Below are positions 34,394-43,146 of a stretch of DNA of 64,000 bases, piece after piece. A program made the position numbers and the translations under genes. The notes below the pieces were generated by a model that was given only the letters and a program-made list of their open reading frames with translations, was not told the DNA's origin and did no database searches. Origin of the DNA: JAZKHT01 sp040385245 (GTDB lineage Bacteria > Pseudomonadota > Alphaproteobacteria > Rhodobacterales > Rhodobacteraceae); contig JAZKHT010000008.1 in NCBI GenBank assembly GCA_040385245.1, positions 248,001 through 312,000 on the forward strand. The letters are read 5' to 3'. How positions within the stretch are numbered: position 1 is the first letter of the stretch; every line of letters starts with the position of its first letter.

Positions 34394-35554
34394 GTGCGCA
34401 CCGCCCTGACCATCTTCATGCTTTGGGCGGCGGGCCTTGGCTCTGCCGCGCAATTCGGCAAGGTGTCAGTCGCCTATGACCAGATCGCCGCCGCCTATCC
34501 GGGGCATGGCGCGGTGGGGATCGGGCTGGTGGTGTCCATCGTGGGTATCGTCGGGCTGATCTTTGGCACCACGGCGGGGCTGCTTGTCGCCCGCATCGGC
34601 CCGCGCCGCGCGATTGTCGCCGCTTTGGCGATGGGGGCGGTGGTGTCGGCGGTGCAAACGTTGATGCCGCCCTATCCGCTGATGCTGGTTCTGCGCGTGA
34701 TCGAAGGGTTCAGCCATCTGGCCATCGTCGTCGTCGGCCCGACCATGATCGCGGGCCTTGCCCCGCCCCGGCATCAAGGGCTGGCCATGACGCTGTGGAG
34801 CAGCTTTTTCGGCGTGACCTATGCCATTCTGGCGCTGATCGGGCCGGGGATACTGGCCGCAGGCGGGATTACCGCGCTGTTTTTCGGCCATGCGGTGTGG
34901 ATGGCGGCGCTGGCGCTGATCCTGCGCCTGTTGTTGCCGCCCGATCCGCGCGCGCCGATCTTGCCGGGGCAGGGCAACTTGTTGAGACAGCATGCGGACA
35001 TCTATGCCAGCCCGCGGATTGCCGCACCTGCTATGGGTTTTGTCTGTTATGCGGGGCTTTATGTGGCGCTGTTGACGCTGTTGCCGCCGCTGATGCCGCC
35101 CGACCTGCGCGCCACGGTCGGGGCGGGGATGCCGCTGGTGTCCATCATCGTGTCGCTGACCGCTGGCGTGTGGCTGTTGTCGCGGGTCACGGCGGTGCAT
35201 CTGGTTCAAAGTGGTTTTGCGCTTGCCACGCTTGCCACCGCCGCACTTTGGGCGGTCTGGGGGCAGGGGGCGGCCATGGTTGCGGCCAGCTTTGCCATCG
35301 CCGCTGCCTTGGGCATCGTGCAGGGGGCAAGCTTTGCGTCGATCCCGCAGTTGAATGCCACGGCCCCCGACCGCGCCCGTGCCGCAGGGGCCGTGGCGCA
35401 GTTGGGCAATCTGGGCACCACCAGCGGCACGCCGCTGCTGGCCTTTATCCTGACCCAGTCAGGGCCGTCGGGCATTGCCGCCTTTGCAATTCCGCTGTGC
35501 CTGCTGGGCATCACCATCCATGCGGTGCAGGCCCGGCGGCGCAGTTACCGCTGA
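34394..35554 (+). CDS. MFS transporter
   Basis: This 386-residue permease has about 12 helices. It starts with GTG one base after the lpdA stop codon, so it is translationally coupled to lpdA. The loop after helix 2 (LLVARIGPRRAIVAAL) is a partial motif A. The first helix region (LTIFMLWAAGLGSAAQFGKVS) and Pro-rich loop PPDPRAPILPGQ are consistent with the CynX/NimT-like branch, but the substrate is not identifiable. Its 3' end overlaps the convergent rhodanese gene by 10 nt. Confidence 0.87.
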   Translation: MRTALTIFMLWAAGLGSAAQFGKVSVAYDQIAAAYPGHGAVGIGLVVSIVGIVGLIFGTTAGLLVARIGPRRAIVAALAMGAVVSAVQTLMPPYPLMLVLRVIEGFSHLAIVVVGPTMIAGLAPPRHQGLAMTLWSSFFGVTYAILALIGPGILAAGGITALFFGHAVWMAALALILRLLLPPDPRAPILPGQGNLLRQHADIYASPRIAAPAMGFVCYAGLYVALLTLLPPLMPPDLRATVGAGMPLVSIIVSLTAGVWLLSRVTAVHLVQSGFALATLATAALWAVWGQGAAMVAASFAIAAALGIVQGASFASIPQLNATAPDRARAAGAVAQLGNLGTTSGTPLLAFILTQSGPSGIAAFAIPLCLLGITIHAVQARRRSYR

Positions 35555-35904
35555 ACCGTGCCGCCTGCGGTGCACCAGTCGCCAAAGCCGCCGATGTTAT
35601 GCGCGTCATAGCCCAACCGCCGCAACACCTGCACCGCCATGCCGCTGCGCCCACCCGAGGCACAGTAAACCGCAACCGGACGGTCCAGCGTCAGGCGCGC
35701 GTCATGGTCTGGCGCGGACGGATCGGCCTTCATCGGCACAAGCGACAGCGGGATATGGATCGCCCCTTTGGCAGTGCCGCTGGCCTTGACCTCGGCCACT
35801 TCGCGCACGTCAAGCAGCGTCACCTCGTTCTTGGCCGCCAGCGCGACAGCCTCGGCAACGGTCAGGGCAACGGGCGAAGACCCTTTGCGGAACATGGACA
35901 GCAT
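35545..35904 (-). CDS. rhodanese-like domain protein
   Basis: This 119-residue single rhodanese domain has LLDVREVAEVKASGTAKGAIHIPLS in the first half and the active-site loop CASGGRSG with the catalytic Cys in the second. It is likely a sulfur-transfer or persulfide-carrying protein in the cytoplasm, since no signal peptide is visible. The leader between promoter and start codon holds three copies of CTGGTTTC (on the plus strand) with a 16-bp period. It is divergent from uvrA. Confidence 0.9.
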   Translation of the reverse strand: MLSMFRKGSSPVALTVAEAVALAAKNEVTLLDVREVAEVKASGTAKGAIHIPLSLVPMKADPSAPDHDARLTLDRPVAVYCASGGRSGMAVQVLRRLGYDAHNIGGFGDWCTAGGTVQR

Positions 35905-35922
35905 GGTGGATACCCTTTGTGG

Positions 35923-35962
35923 CTGGTTTCAGGTGTGTCTGGTTTCCAGACGGTCTGGTTTC
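35923..35962 (-). repeat. three 8-bp direct repeats in the rhodanese leader
   Basis: CTGGTTTC occurs at 35923, 35939 and 35955, exactly 16 bp apart. CCAGACGGTCTGG at 35946-35958 is an odd palindrome between copies two and three. The array lies between the predicted promoter and the start codon of the rhodanese gene. Confidence 0.6.
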
Positions 35963-35970
35963 TGGCCCTA

Positions 35971-35998
35971 TACATATGCGAAAAATGGAATTTGACAA
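35971..35998 (-). promoter_or_regulatory. probable promoter of the rhodanese gene
   Basis: On the minus strand TTGTCA (35998-35993) is followed after 16 nt by TATGTA (35976-35971). The same bases read TTGACA on the plus strand, so the -35 region could be shared with a divergent uvrA promoter. Confidence 0.45.
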
Positions 35999-36040
35999 GC
36001 CCCACCGAAGGTCAAACAAATCTTGGGCATAATCCGGCTT

Positions 36041-36066
36041 GTTCCCCACCCGTTCACCGAATGTTC
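36041..36066 (+). promoter_or_regulatory. two overlapping LexA (SOS) boxes upstream of uvrA
   Basis: GTTC occurs at 36041, 36052 and 36063, giving GTTC-N7-GTTC-N7-GTTC. GTTC-N7-GTTC is the established alphaproteobacterial LexA operator. The two boxes share the middle half-site and end 64 nt before the uvrA start, directly after a CATAAT -10-like hexamer (36029-36034). Confidence 0.85.
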
Positions 36067-36130
36067 ACTTTTTTCGGTTGGAGACTCAGGTCGCCTGACC
36101 TATGTCTGAACGATCCGCTGGGGGTTGGGC

Positions 36131-38995
36131 ATGGCCGAACAAAAGTACATCGAGGTGCGCGGCGCGCGCGAGCATAACCTGAAGGGGATCGACGTCGATA
36201 TCCCCCGCGACAAGCTGGTGGTGATCACAGGGCTGTCAGGGTCTGGAAAATCGTCGCTGGCCTTTGACACGATCTATGCCGAAGGGCAGCGCCGCTATGT
36301 GGAATCGCTGTCGGCATATGCGCGGCAGTTTCTGGATATGATGGGCAAGCCGGATGTCGACCACATCAGCGGCCTGTCCCCCGCCATTTCCATCGAGCAA
36401 AAGACCACGTCGAAAAACCCCCGGTCCACCGTCGGCACGGTGACCGAGATTTACGATTACATGCGCCTCTTGTTCGCCCGCGTCGGCACACCCTATTCCC
36501 CCGCCACCGGCCTGCCCATCACCGCGATGCAGGTGCAGGACATGGTGGATGCCGTCATGGCGATGCCAGAGGGCACCCGCGCCTATCTGCTGGCCCCGAT
36601 CATCCGCGACCGCAAAGGCGAATACCGCAAGGAATTCCTTGATCTGCGCAAGCAGGGCTTTCAGCGGGTCAAGGTGAACGGCGCGTTTTATGAACTCGAC
36701 GAACCGCCGACGCTGGACAAGAAGTTCCGCCACAACATCGACGTGGTGGTTGACCGGATCATCGTGAAAGAGGGGATTGAAACCCGTCTGGCCGACAGCT
36801 TTCGCACCGCGCTGAACCTGGCCGATGGCATCGCCGTGTTGGAAACAGCGCCGGGCGAAGGCGAAGGTGACCCCCATCGCACCACCTATTCGGAAAAATT
36901 CGCCTGTCCGGTGTCGGGCTTCACCATCCCTGAAATCGAGCCGCGCCTGTTTTCGTTCAACGCCCCTTATGGTGCCTGCCCGGTTTGTGACGGGTTGGGG
37001 GTGGAGCTGTTCTTTGACGAACGTCTTGTTGTGCCCGATCAGGGGCTGACGCTGTTGCAGGGCGCGCTGGCACCGTGGGCGAAATCGAAATCGCCCTATT
37101 TCACCCAGACCATCGACGCTTTGGCCAAACATTACGGGTTTGATAAAAAGACCAAGTGGAAGGATCTGCCCGAACAGGTGCAGCAGGTGTTCCTGCGCGG
37201 GTCTGGAGATGCCGAAATCCCGTTCCGCTATGACGAAGGCGGGCGCATCTATTCGGTCAGTCGCGTCTTTGAAGGCGTCATCCCGAATATGGAACGCCGC
37301 TATCGCGAGACTGATTCCGCCTGGGTCCGCGAAGAATTCGAACGCTATCAGAACAACCGCGATTGTGGGGCATGCCACGGCTATCGCCTGAAGCCCGAGG
37401 CGCTGGCGGTCAAGATCGGTGGCCTGCATGTCGGGCAGATCGTGCGGATGTCCATCAAAGAGGCATTCGCCTGGATCGGCACCGTCCCCGCCGCATTGTC
37501 GGCGCAAAACAACGAAATCGCGCGCGCGATCCTGAAGGAAATTCGCGAACGTCTTGGCTTTCTGGTCAACGTCGGTCTGGATTATCTGACGCTGTCGCGC
37601 AACGCGGGCACGCTGTCGGGCGGGGAATCGCAGCGCATCCGTCTGGCCAGCCAGATCGGGTCGGGGCTGACCGGTGTGCTGTATGTGCTGGACGAACCGT
37701 CGATCGGGCTGCACCAGCGCGACAATGACCGGTTGCTGACCACGCTGAAAAACCTGCGCGATCAAGGCAATACTGTGCTGGTCGTCGAACATGACGAAGA
37801 TGCCATCCGCGAGGCGGACTATGTGTTCGACATCGGTCCGGGGGCAGGTGTTCACGGGGGGCGGGTCATCTCGCACGGGACACCCGAACATGTGGCCGCC
37901 GATCCCGCCAGCCTGACCGGGCAATACCTGTCGGGCCTGCGCGAAATCGCGGTGCCGAAAACCCGACGCAAGGGCAGCGGCAAAAAGCTGGTCGTCGTCG
38001 GGGCGACGGGCAACAACCTGAAGAACGTCACCGCCGAATTCCCCTTGGGCAAATTCGTCTGCGTCACGGGCGTGTCGGGCGGGGGAAAATCGACGTTGAC
38101 GATTGAAACCCTGTTCAAGACCGCCGCCACCCGTCTGAATGGTGCGCGCGAAACGCCCGCACCTTGCGAAACCATCCGCGGGTTCGAACATCTGGACAAG
38201 GTGATCGACATCGATCAGCGCGCCATTGGCCGCACGCCACGATCCAACCCCGCCACCTACACCGGGGCCTTCACCCCGATCCGCGACTGGTTCGCCGGCC
38301 TGCCCGAAGCAAAGGCGCGTGGCTATCAGCCCGGGCGGTTCAGCTTCAACGTCAAGGGCGGGCGGTGCGAGGCGTGTCAGGGTGACGGCGTCATCAAGAT
38401 CGAGATGCACTTTCTGCCCGATGTCTATGTCACCTGCGAAACCTGCAAAGGCGCGCGCTACAACCGAGAGACTTTGGAAATAAAGTTCAAGAACAAAAGC
38501 ATAGCGGACGTTCTTGATATGACGGTTGAAGATGCGCAAACCTTCTTTCAGGCGGTGCCCGGCATCCGCGAAAAGATGGACGCGCTGATGCAGGTGGGTC
38601 TTGGCTATATCAAGGTCGGCCAACAGGCGACGACCCTGTCGGGGGGCGAGGCGCAGCGCGTCAAGCTGTCAAAGGAACTGTCACGCCGGGCGACGGGGCG
38701 CACCCTGTATATCCTGGACGAACCCACCACCGGCCTGCACTTTGAAGATGTGCGCAAGCTGTTGGAAGTGCTGCACGAATTGGTGGAACAGGGGAACACG
38801 GTCGTCGTGATCGAACACAATCTGGATGTCGTCAAGACAGCGGATTGGGTGATCGACATCGGCCCCGAAGGCGGCGACGGCGGCGGGATGATCGTCGCGA
38901 CCGGCACCCCCGAAGAGGTGGCGCTGAACGAGCGCAGCCATACGGGCCGCTATCTGCGTGACATGCTGAAGCCGCGCAGGCTGGCGGCGGAGTGA
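36131..38995 (+). CDS. uvrA: excinuclease ABC subunit A
   Basis: This 954-residue damage sensor of nucleotide excision repair has two ABC ATPase modules. The first Walker A is in GLSGSGKSSLAF, with the signature LSGGESQRIRLA and LDEPSIGL. The second is GVSGGGKSTLT, with LSGGEAQRVKLS and LDEPTTGL. Zinc-finger cysteines appear in CPVCDG, CGACHG, CEACQG and CETCKG. I chose ATG 36131, whose product begins MAEQKYIEVRGAREHNLKGI as in relatives. Tandem LexA boxes predict strong SOS control. It is transcribed alone. Confidence 0.98.
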   Translation: MAEQKYIEVRGAREHNLKGIDVDIPRDKLVVITGLSGSGKSSLAFDTIYAEGQRRYVESLSAYARQFLDMMGKPDVDHISGLSPAISIEQKTTSKNPRSTVGTVTEIYDYMRLLFARVGTPYSPATGLPITAMQVQDMVDAVMAMPEGTRAYLLAPIIRDRKGEYRKEFLDLRKQGFQRVKVNGAFYELDEPPTLDKKFRHNIDVVVDRIIVKEGIETRLADSFRTALNLADGIAVLETAPGEGEGDPHRTTYSEKFACPVSGFTIPEIEPRLFSFNAPYGACPVCDGLGVELFFDERLVVPDQGLTLLQGALAPWAKSKSPYFTQTIDALAKHYGFDKKTKWKDLPEQVQQVFLRGSGDAEIPFRYDEGGRIYSVSRVFEGVIPNMERRYRETDSAWVREEFERYQNNRDCGACHGYRLKPEALAVKIGGLHVGQIVRMSIKEAFAWIGTVPAALSAQNNEIARAILKEIRERLGFLVNVGLDYLTLSRNAGTLSGGESQRIRLASQIGSGLTGVLYVLDEPSIGLHQRDNDRLLTTLKNLRDQGNTVLVVEHDEDAIREADYVFDIGPGAGVHGGRVISHGTPEHVAADPASLTGQYLSGLREIAVPKTRRKGSGKKLVVVGATGNNLKNVTAEFPLGKFVCVTGVSGGGKSTLTIETLFKTAATRLNGARETPAPCETIRGFEHLDKVIDIDQRAIGRTPRSNPATYTGAFTPIRDWFAGLPEAKARGYQPGRFSFNVKGGRCEACQGDGVIKIEMHFLPDVYVTCETCKGARYNRETLEIKFKNKSIADVLDMTVEDAQTFFQAVPGIREKMDALMQVGLGYIKVGQQATTLSGGEAQRVKLSKELSRRATGRTLYILDEPTTGLHFEDVRKLLEVLHELVEQGNTVVVIEHNLDVVKTADWVIDIGPEGGDGGGMIVATGTPEEVALNERSHTGRYLRDMLKPRRLAAE

Positions 38996-39014
38996 TCCGC
39001 CGCCCCCTGACGCA

Positions 39015-39221
39015 TCAGGCTTTGGTTGTCGGGCAGGTCGAAATGCCCAGAATGGTATAAAGCGGGCAACTGCTCAGCAGGCCCGTGGCCAGCGGGATGA
39101 CGCCCAGCAGGTAAAGCCAGCTATAGGTGCCGCCGCCGTTCAGGAAGTATCCAAGGATCAAAGCGGCCCCCACGACGATGCGCAGGATACGGTCGATCGG
39201 TCCGACGTTCTGTTTCAGCAT
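39015..39221 (-). CDS. DUF2892 family (YgaP-like) inner-membrane protein
   Basis: This 68-residue protein opens with MLKQNVGPIDRILRI, the usual start of the DUF2892 family, and has two hydrophobic hairpin helices (about 15-30 and 35-52), then SSCPLYTILGISTCP with two cysteines. In larger relatives this module is fused to rhodanese domains (YgaP). Here the domain stands alone, and a separate rhodanese gene sits about 3 kb away. AAAGGGA precedes the start at 39221. Confidence 0.85.
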   Translation of the reverse strand: MLKQNVGPIDRILRIVVGAALILGYFLNGGGTYSWLYLLGVIPLATGLLSSCPLYTILGISTCPTTKA

Positions 39222-39319
39222 GACAAGTCCCTTTCCTGTTTTTGGCCCGGTTGGCCCGGGTCGTATGAACACATTAGCAGATTTGCAGGGGTCTGTCTTT
39301 ATTAGCGTTTCAAAGCAAA

Positions 39320-39341
39320 GGGCCGCCCTTTCGGACGGCCC
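39320..39341 (-). terminator. probable terminator of mmsA
   Basis: On the minus strand GGGCCG and CGGCCC, extended by GG/CC with one mismatch, form a stem around a short loop followed by TTTGCTTT. It lies 25 nt after the mmsA stop codon. Confidence 0.55.
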
Positions 39342-39366
39342 CCTGAAAGACCAACCGATTGAAATA

Positions 39367-40866
39367 TCAGTCCATCGGTTTGAAGTTCAGCGATGCGCCT
39401 TCCTTGATGCCCGACGGCCAGCGCGCGGTGATCGTCTTGGTGCGCGTGTAGAACCTGAAGGCGTCCGGGCCATGCTGGTTCAGGTCACCAAAGGCCGATT
39501 TCTTCCAGCCGCCAAAGGTGTGATAGGCCAGCGGCACCGGGATCGGCACGTTGATCCCGATCATGCCGACGTTGACGCGGGCGGCAAAGTCGCGCGCGGT
39601 GTCGCCGTCACGGGTGTAGATCGCGGTGCCATTGCCATATTCGTGGTCCATCGCCAGCTTCAACGCCTCTTCATAGGATTGGGCGCGGACGGTGGACAGG
39701 ACGGGGCCAAAAATCTCTTTCCGGTAGATTTCCATGTCGGGCGTGACGTGGTCGAACAGGTGGGGACCGACGAAAAAGCCGTCCTCGTAACCCTGCAACT
39801 TGAACCCGCGCCCATCGACGACCAGTTTGGCCCCGGCTGCAATGCCCGATTCCACCAGCCGAAGGATGTTCGCCTTGGCAACCGCCGTGACGACCGGACC
39901 GTAATCCACATCGTTGCCCGCGGTGTAGGGGCCGACTTTCAGCTTTTCGATGCGCGGGATCAGCTTTTCGATCAGCCGGTCGGCGGTTTCATCGCCCACC
40001 GGAACCGCGACCGAAATCGCCATGCAGCGTTCGCCTGCAGCGCCGTAACCAGCCCCCACCAGGGCATCCGCCGCCTGATCCATGTCGGCATCCGGCATGA
40101 TGATCATGTGGTTCTTGGCACCGCCAAAGCACTGCACGCGCTTGCCGTTCGCACAGCCGCGACCATAGATATATTCGGCAATCGGGGTCGATCCGACAAA
40201 GCCGATCGCCTGCACCAGCGGGTTATCAAGGATCGCATCGACCGACACCTTGTCGCCGTTGATGACCTGCAACACGCCGTCGGGCAGGCCCGCCTCTTGC
40301 AGCAGTTCGGCCAGCATCAGCGGAACGGACGGGTCACGCTCGGACGGCTTCAGGATAAAGGCGTTGCCGCAGGCAAGGGCCGGGCCCATCTTCCACATCG
40401 GGATCATGGCCGGAAAGTTGAACGGGGTGATACCGGCAGCGACACCAAGGGGTTGGCGCATGGAATACATGTCAATTCCGGGGCCGGCGCTGTCGGTAAA
40501 TTCACCCTTCAGAAGGTGCGGCGCGCCGGTGCAGAATTCGATCACCTCAAGCCCGCGCTGAATGTCACCCTTGGCATCTGGGACGGTCTTGCCGTGTTCG
40601 GATGACAGAACCTGCGCCAGTTTTTCCATGTCGCGGTTCAGCAGGCGCACGAATTCCATCATCACGCGCGCGCGGCGTTGCGGATTGGTGGCACCCCATT
40701 TCACCTGCGCCTGCGCCGCCGAGGCGACGGCGGCGTCAAGCTCTGCTTGCGTCGCAAGGGCCACGCGGGCCTGCACTTCGCCCGTCGCGGGGTTGAAGAC
40801 ATCGGCAAAGCGGCCCGAGGTGCCTGCAACGTGTTTGCCGTTGATCCAGTGACCGATCTCTTTCAT
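39367..40866 (-). CDS. mmsA: CoA-acylating methylmalonate-semialdehyde dehydrogenase
   Basis: This 499-residue aldehyde dehydrogenase converts (methyl)malonate semialdehyde to propionyl-CoA or acetyl-CoA in valine, thymine or inositol breakdown. It has GITPFNFPAMIPMWK, the NAD loop FVGSTPIAEYIYGRG, and the catalytic Cys in GAAGERCMAIS. The opening GHWINGKHVAGTSGR is typical of MmsA. I chose ATG 40866, preceded by GGGAGATGAG; five codons more are open upstream. It is divergent from a LysR regulator that may control it, and a hairpin terminator follows. Confidence 0.95.
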   Translation of the reverse strand: MKEIGHWINGKHVAGTSGRFADVFNPATGEVQARVALATQAELDAAVASAAQAQVKWGATNPQRRARVMMEFVRLLNRDMEKLAQVLSSEHGKTVPDAKGDIQRGLEVIEFCTGAPHLLKGEFTDSAGPGIDMYSMRQPLGVAAGITPFNFPAMIPMWKMGPALACGNAFILKPSERDPSVPLMLAELLQEAGLPDGVLQVINGDKVSVDAILDNPLVQAIGFVGSTPIAEYIYGRGCANGKRVQCFGGAKNHMIIMPDADMDQAADALVGAGYGAAGERCMAISVAVPVGDETADRLIEKLIPRIEKLKVGPYTAGNDVDYGPVVTAVAKANILRLVESGIAAGAKLVVDGRGFKLQGYEDGFFVGPHLFDHVTPDMEIYRKEIFGPVLSTVRAQSYEEALKLAMDHEYGNGTAIYTRDGDTARDFAARVNVGMIGINVPIPVPLAYHTFGGWKKSAFGDLNQHGPDAFRFYTRTKTITARWPSGIKEGASLNFKPMD

Positions 40867-40965
40867 CGACTCATCTCCCATATCTCAACCCACATTAGTC
40901 TTGCGGAAATGCTGGGAACAGGGGCAAGATTTCAAAAGGGTTTTGCGTTTTTGCAAGGGGTGTGG

Positions 40966-41853
40966 ATGGATTGGGACGATCTGCGGGTCTTTCTGGCGGT
41001 GGCGCGGGAAGAAAGCCTGTCGGGCGCGGGCAAGGTGCTGCGGATCGATCCCGCCACCGTGGGCCGCCGCATCGCCCGGCTGGAAGAGGACATGGGCGCG
41101 CGGCTGTTTGCCAAATCGCCCCAAGGATATGCGCTGACGGATGCGGGCACGCGGTTGTTGACCCATGCCGAACGCGCCGAAACCGCGATGGACGGCGCAC
41201 ACGAGGCGCTGACCGGGTCGCAGGGCCTGACCGGGCAGATCCGCATCGGCGCGCCCGATGGCTGTGCGAACTATCTGCTGCCGCAGGTGCTGGCGGCGAT
41301 CTGTGATGCCAATCCGGGGTTGGAGGTGCAGATCGTCGCCCTGCCGCGCGTGTTCAACCTGTCGAAACGAGAGGCGGACCTGGCCATCGCCGTCAGCCGC
41401 CCGACCGCCGGCCGCCTGACGGTGCAGAAACTGACCGACTACCGCCTGCATCTGGCGGCCAGCCGCGACTATCTTGCGGGGCATCCAACCATCCGGGCAA
41501 CGCAGGATCTGACCGCGCACCGGATGGTGGGTTACATTCCCGATATGATATTCGACAAGGAGTTGGACTACCTGACCGAAATCGGGGCCGCAGGCGCACC
41601 GCTGGCGTCAAATTCGGTGTCGGTGCAGCTGAATTGGCTGCGCGCCGGGGCAGGGGTTGGCGTGGTGCATGACTTTGCCCTGCCTGCCGCACCCGAATTG
41701 GTCAAGATCATCCCCGACACCATCAGCCTGACCCGCGCGTTCTGGCTGATCCGGCACGCGGATGATGGGCGGGTGGAGCGGATGAACCGGTTTGCCGATC
41801 AGCTTGCGGCGGGAATCAGGAAAGAAGTGCAAAGGCTTGAAGGGCTGACTTGA
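40966..41853 (+). CDS. LysR family transcriptional regulator, divergent from mmsA
   Basis: This 295-residue LTTR has an N-terminal winged helix-turn-helix (about 1-60: MDWDDLRVFLAVAREESLSG, GRRIARLEEDMGARLF) and a C-terminal substrate-binding domain (about 90-290: GQIRIGAPDGCANYLLPQVL). The variant LRIDPATVGRRIARLE in place of the usual SQxAVSxQI marks a Rhodobacterales subgroup. The ATG at 40966 follows AAGGGG by 5 nt. The 99-nt gap to the divergent mmsA start suggests it regulates mmsA; the effector would then be a valine-pathway intermediate. Confidence 0.9.
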   Translation: MDWDDLRVFLAVAREESLSGAGKVLRIDPATVGRRIARLEEDMGARLFAKSPQGYALTDAGTRLLTHAERAETAMDGAHEALTGSQGLTGQIRIGAPDGCANYLLPQVLAAICDANPGLEVQIVALPRVFNLSKREADLAIAVSRPTAGRLTVQKLTDYRLHLAASRDYLAGHPTIRATQDLTAHRMVGYIPDMIFDKELDYLTEIGAAGAPLASNSVSVQLNWLRAGAGVGVVHDFALPAAPELVKIIPDTISLTRAFWLIRHADDGRVERMNRFADQLAAGIRKEVQRLEGLT

Positions 41854-41902
41854 CAGATAATTTCGCGGGGCACAGGCTTTCCCAAGGGAAGAGGAGGCCA
41901 GC

Positions 41903-42337
41903 ATGCTCGTATCGCAGATTCTCAAATCCAAGTCCGACGATGGCGTGATCACGGTGCCACCCGGCACGACGGTGGCCGCCTGCGCCGAACTGCTGTCGTC
42001 GCGGCGGATCGGGGCGGTGATCATCTCTTCGGATGGCAAGCGGGTGGCGGGGATCTTGTCGGAACGCGACATCGTGCGCGAACTGGGCAGGCGGGGCGTG
42101 GGCTGTCTGTCCGATACGGTGGATTCCATCATGACGGCGAAAATCGTCGGCTGCAAAGCCGACGATCTGGCGGACGCCGTGTTACAGAAGATGACAGATG
42201 GAAGGTTTCGCCATGTGCCGGTGATGGACGGCGATCAGATGATCGGCCTGATTTCCATCGGCGACGTGGTCAAGGCGCGGCTATCGGAACTGTCGATGGA
42301 AAAGGACGCGCTGGAAGGGATGATCAAAGGGTTCTGA
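41903..42337 (+). CDS. CBS-domain pair protein
   Basis: This 144-residue protein consists of two CBS motifs (about 10-65, with VPPGTTVAACAELLSSRRIGAVI, and 75-130, with RHVPVMDGDQMIGLISIGDVV). Such stand-alone pairs bind adenine nucleotides and act as energy sensors. The adenosine-binding-type residues near SERDIVREL and ISIGDVVK are present. It follows the LysR gene on the same strand after 49 nt and precedes coaD. The partner protein is unknown. Confidence 0.9.
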   Translation: MLVSQILKSKSDDGVITVPPGTTVAACAELLSSRRIGAVIISSDGKRVAGILSERDIVRELGRRGVGCLSDTVDSIMTAKIVGCKADDLADAVLQKMTDGRFRHVPVMDGDQMIGLISIGDVVKARLSELSMEKDALEGMIKGF

Positions 42338-42407
42338 TCCCCGCTTTGCCCTTGCATCGCCTTGCGCAATAATGTTGCGTCAGGGCGGGGCAACTGAGGG
42401 GGAACCC

Positions 42408-42899
42408 ATGCGCATCGGTCTGTATCCGGGAACCTTCGACCCGATCACCCTGGGCCATATCGACATCATCCAGCGCGCGATGCTGCTGGTGGACCGGTTG
42501 GTGATCGGGGTGGCGATCAACCGCGACAAGAGCCCGCTGTTTTCCCTTGAGGATCGGGTGGCGATGGTCGAGGCGGAATGTGCAGGTATCGTTGAAAAGA
42601 CGGGGGGCGAAATCATCGTCCACCCGTTCGAAAACCTGCTGATTGATTGTGCCCGCGATGTGGGGGCATCGGTCATCGTGCGCGGATTGCGCGCCGTTGC
42701 GGATTTTGAGTATGAATTCCAGATGGTTGGCATGAACCGCGCGCTGGACAGCAGCATCGAGACGGTGTTCATGATGGCCGATGCGCGCCGTCAGGCGATA
42801 GCATCGAAACTGGTCAAGGAGATCGCCCGGCTGGGGGGCGATGTGTCAAAGTTCGTGACACCCCCGGTGCAGGCGGCGCTGAAACAGCGCTTTGGCTGA
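42408..42899 (+). CDS. coaD: phosphopantetheine adenylyltransferase
   Basis: This 163-residue enzyme adenylates 4'-phosphopantetheine, the fourth step of coenzyme A synthesis. The nucleotidyltransferase motif is GTFDPITLGHIDII, and RGLRAVADFEYEFQM forms part of the substrate pocket. The C-terminal FVTPPV segment is also typical. In place of the usual ISSS before LVKE the sequence reads QAIASKLVKEIA, a small variant. ATG 42408 has GAGGGGGAAC upstream. Copy D of the dispersed element follows. Confidence 0.96.
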   Translation: MRIGLYPGTFDPITLGHIDIIQRAMLLVDRLVIGVAINRDKSPLFSLEDRVAMVEAECAGIVEKTGGEIIVHPFENLLIDCARDVGASVIVRGLRAVADFEYEFQMVGMNRALDSSIETVFMMADARRQAIASKLVKEIARLGGDVSKFVTPPVQAALKQRFG

Positions 42900-42902
42900 C
42901 CC

Positions 42903-42981
42903 CTTGCAGGGGGGCCGTCTGCCCCCCCTCGGTGCGTGCCGCACCTTCACCCCCCGAGGATATTTCCGGGAAGAGGAAGGA
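42903..42981 (+). repeat. dispersed hairpin/GGATATTT element, copy D
   Basis: A hairpin (AGGGGGGC, 42908-42915, with GCCCCCCCT, 42921-42929) is followed by a second small stem, CACCCCCCGAGGATATTT and the purine tail GGGAAGAGGAAGGA. It starts a few nt after the coaD stop in coaD orientation, and its end abuts the DUF1127 stop codon. Confidence 0.75.
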
Positions 42982-43146
42982 TCAGCGGCGGTAAACCGCA
43001 TCATAGGCCAGACGATCGGCGTCTTCGGGGAAGATACCAAGGTCGATGGCGATATCGCGCGGCAGGCTTGCAATCTCGTCGCGGGTGCGGCGGTAGAGCG
43101 CGCGGTTGGCGGCGGCGGATTTCAGTCGGTTGATCACGGTAAACAT
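42982..43146 (-). CDS. DUF1127 small protein
   Basis: This is a 54-residue protein with the YjiS-like DUF1127 pattern: a basic helical start (NRLKSAAANRALYRRTRDEI) then SLPRDIAIDLGIFPEDADRLA. Proteins of this size in Alphaproteobacteria affect phosphate, amine or RNA turnover pathways (for example CcaF1 in Rhodobacter). The ATG at 43146 follows GAAAGGACG. The frame continues upstream but without likeness. The CCUCCUCCC-type sRNA array known after such genes in Rhodobacter is not seen here. Confidence 0.88.
   Translation of the reverse strand: MFTVINRLKSAAANRALYRRTRDEIASLPRDIAIDLGIFPEDADRLAYDAVYRR

Noticed and set aside
36236..38623. 795-codon open frame antisense to uvrA
   Set aside because: Antisense artefact of third-position GC bias in uvrA.
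42900..43146. Cuckoo-type sRNA array (CCUCCUCCC) next to the DUF1127 gene
   Set aside because: No CCUCCUCCC motif on either strand near the gene; the downstream sequence is the dispersed hairpin element on the opposite strand.
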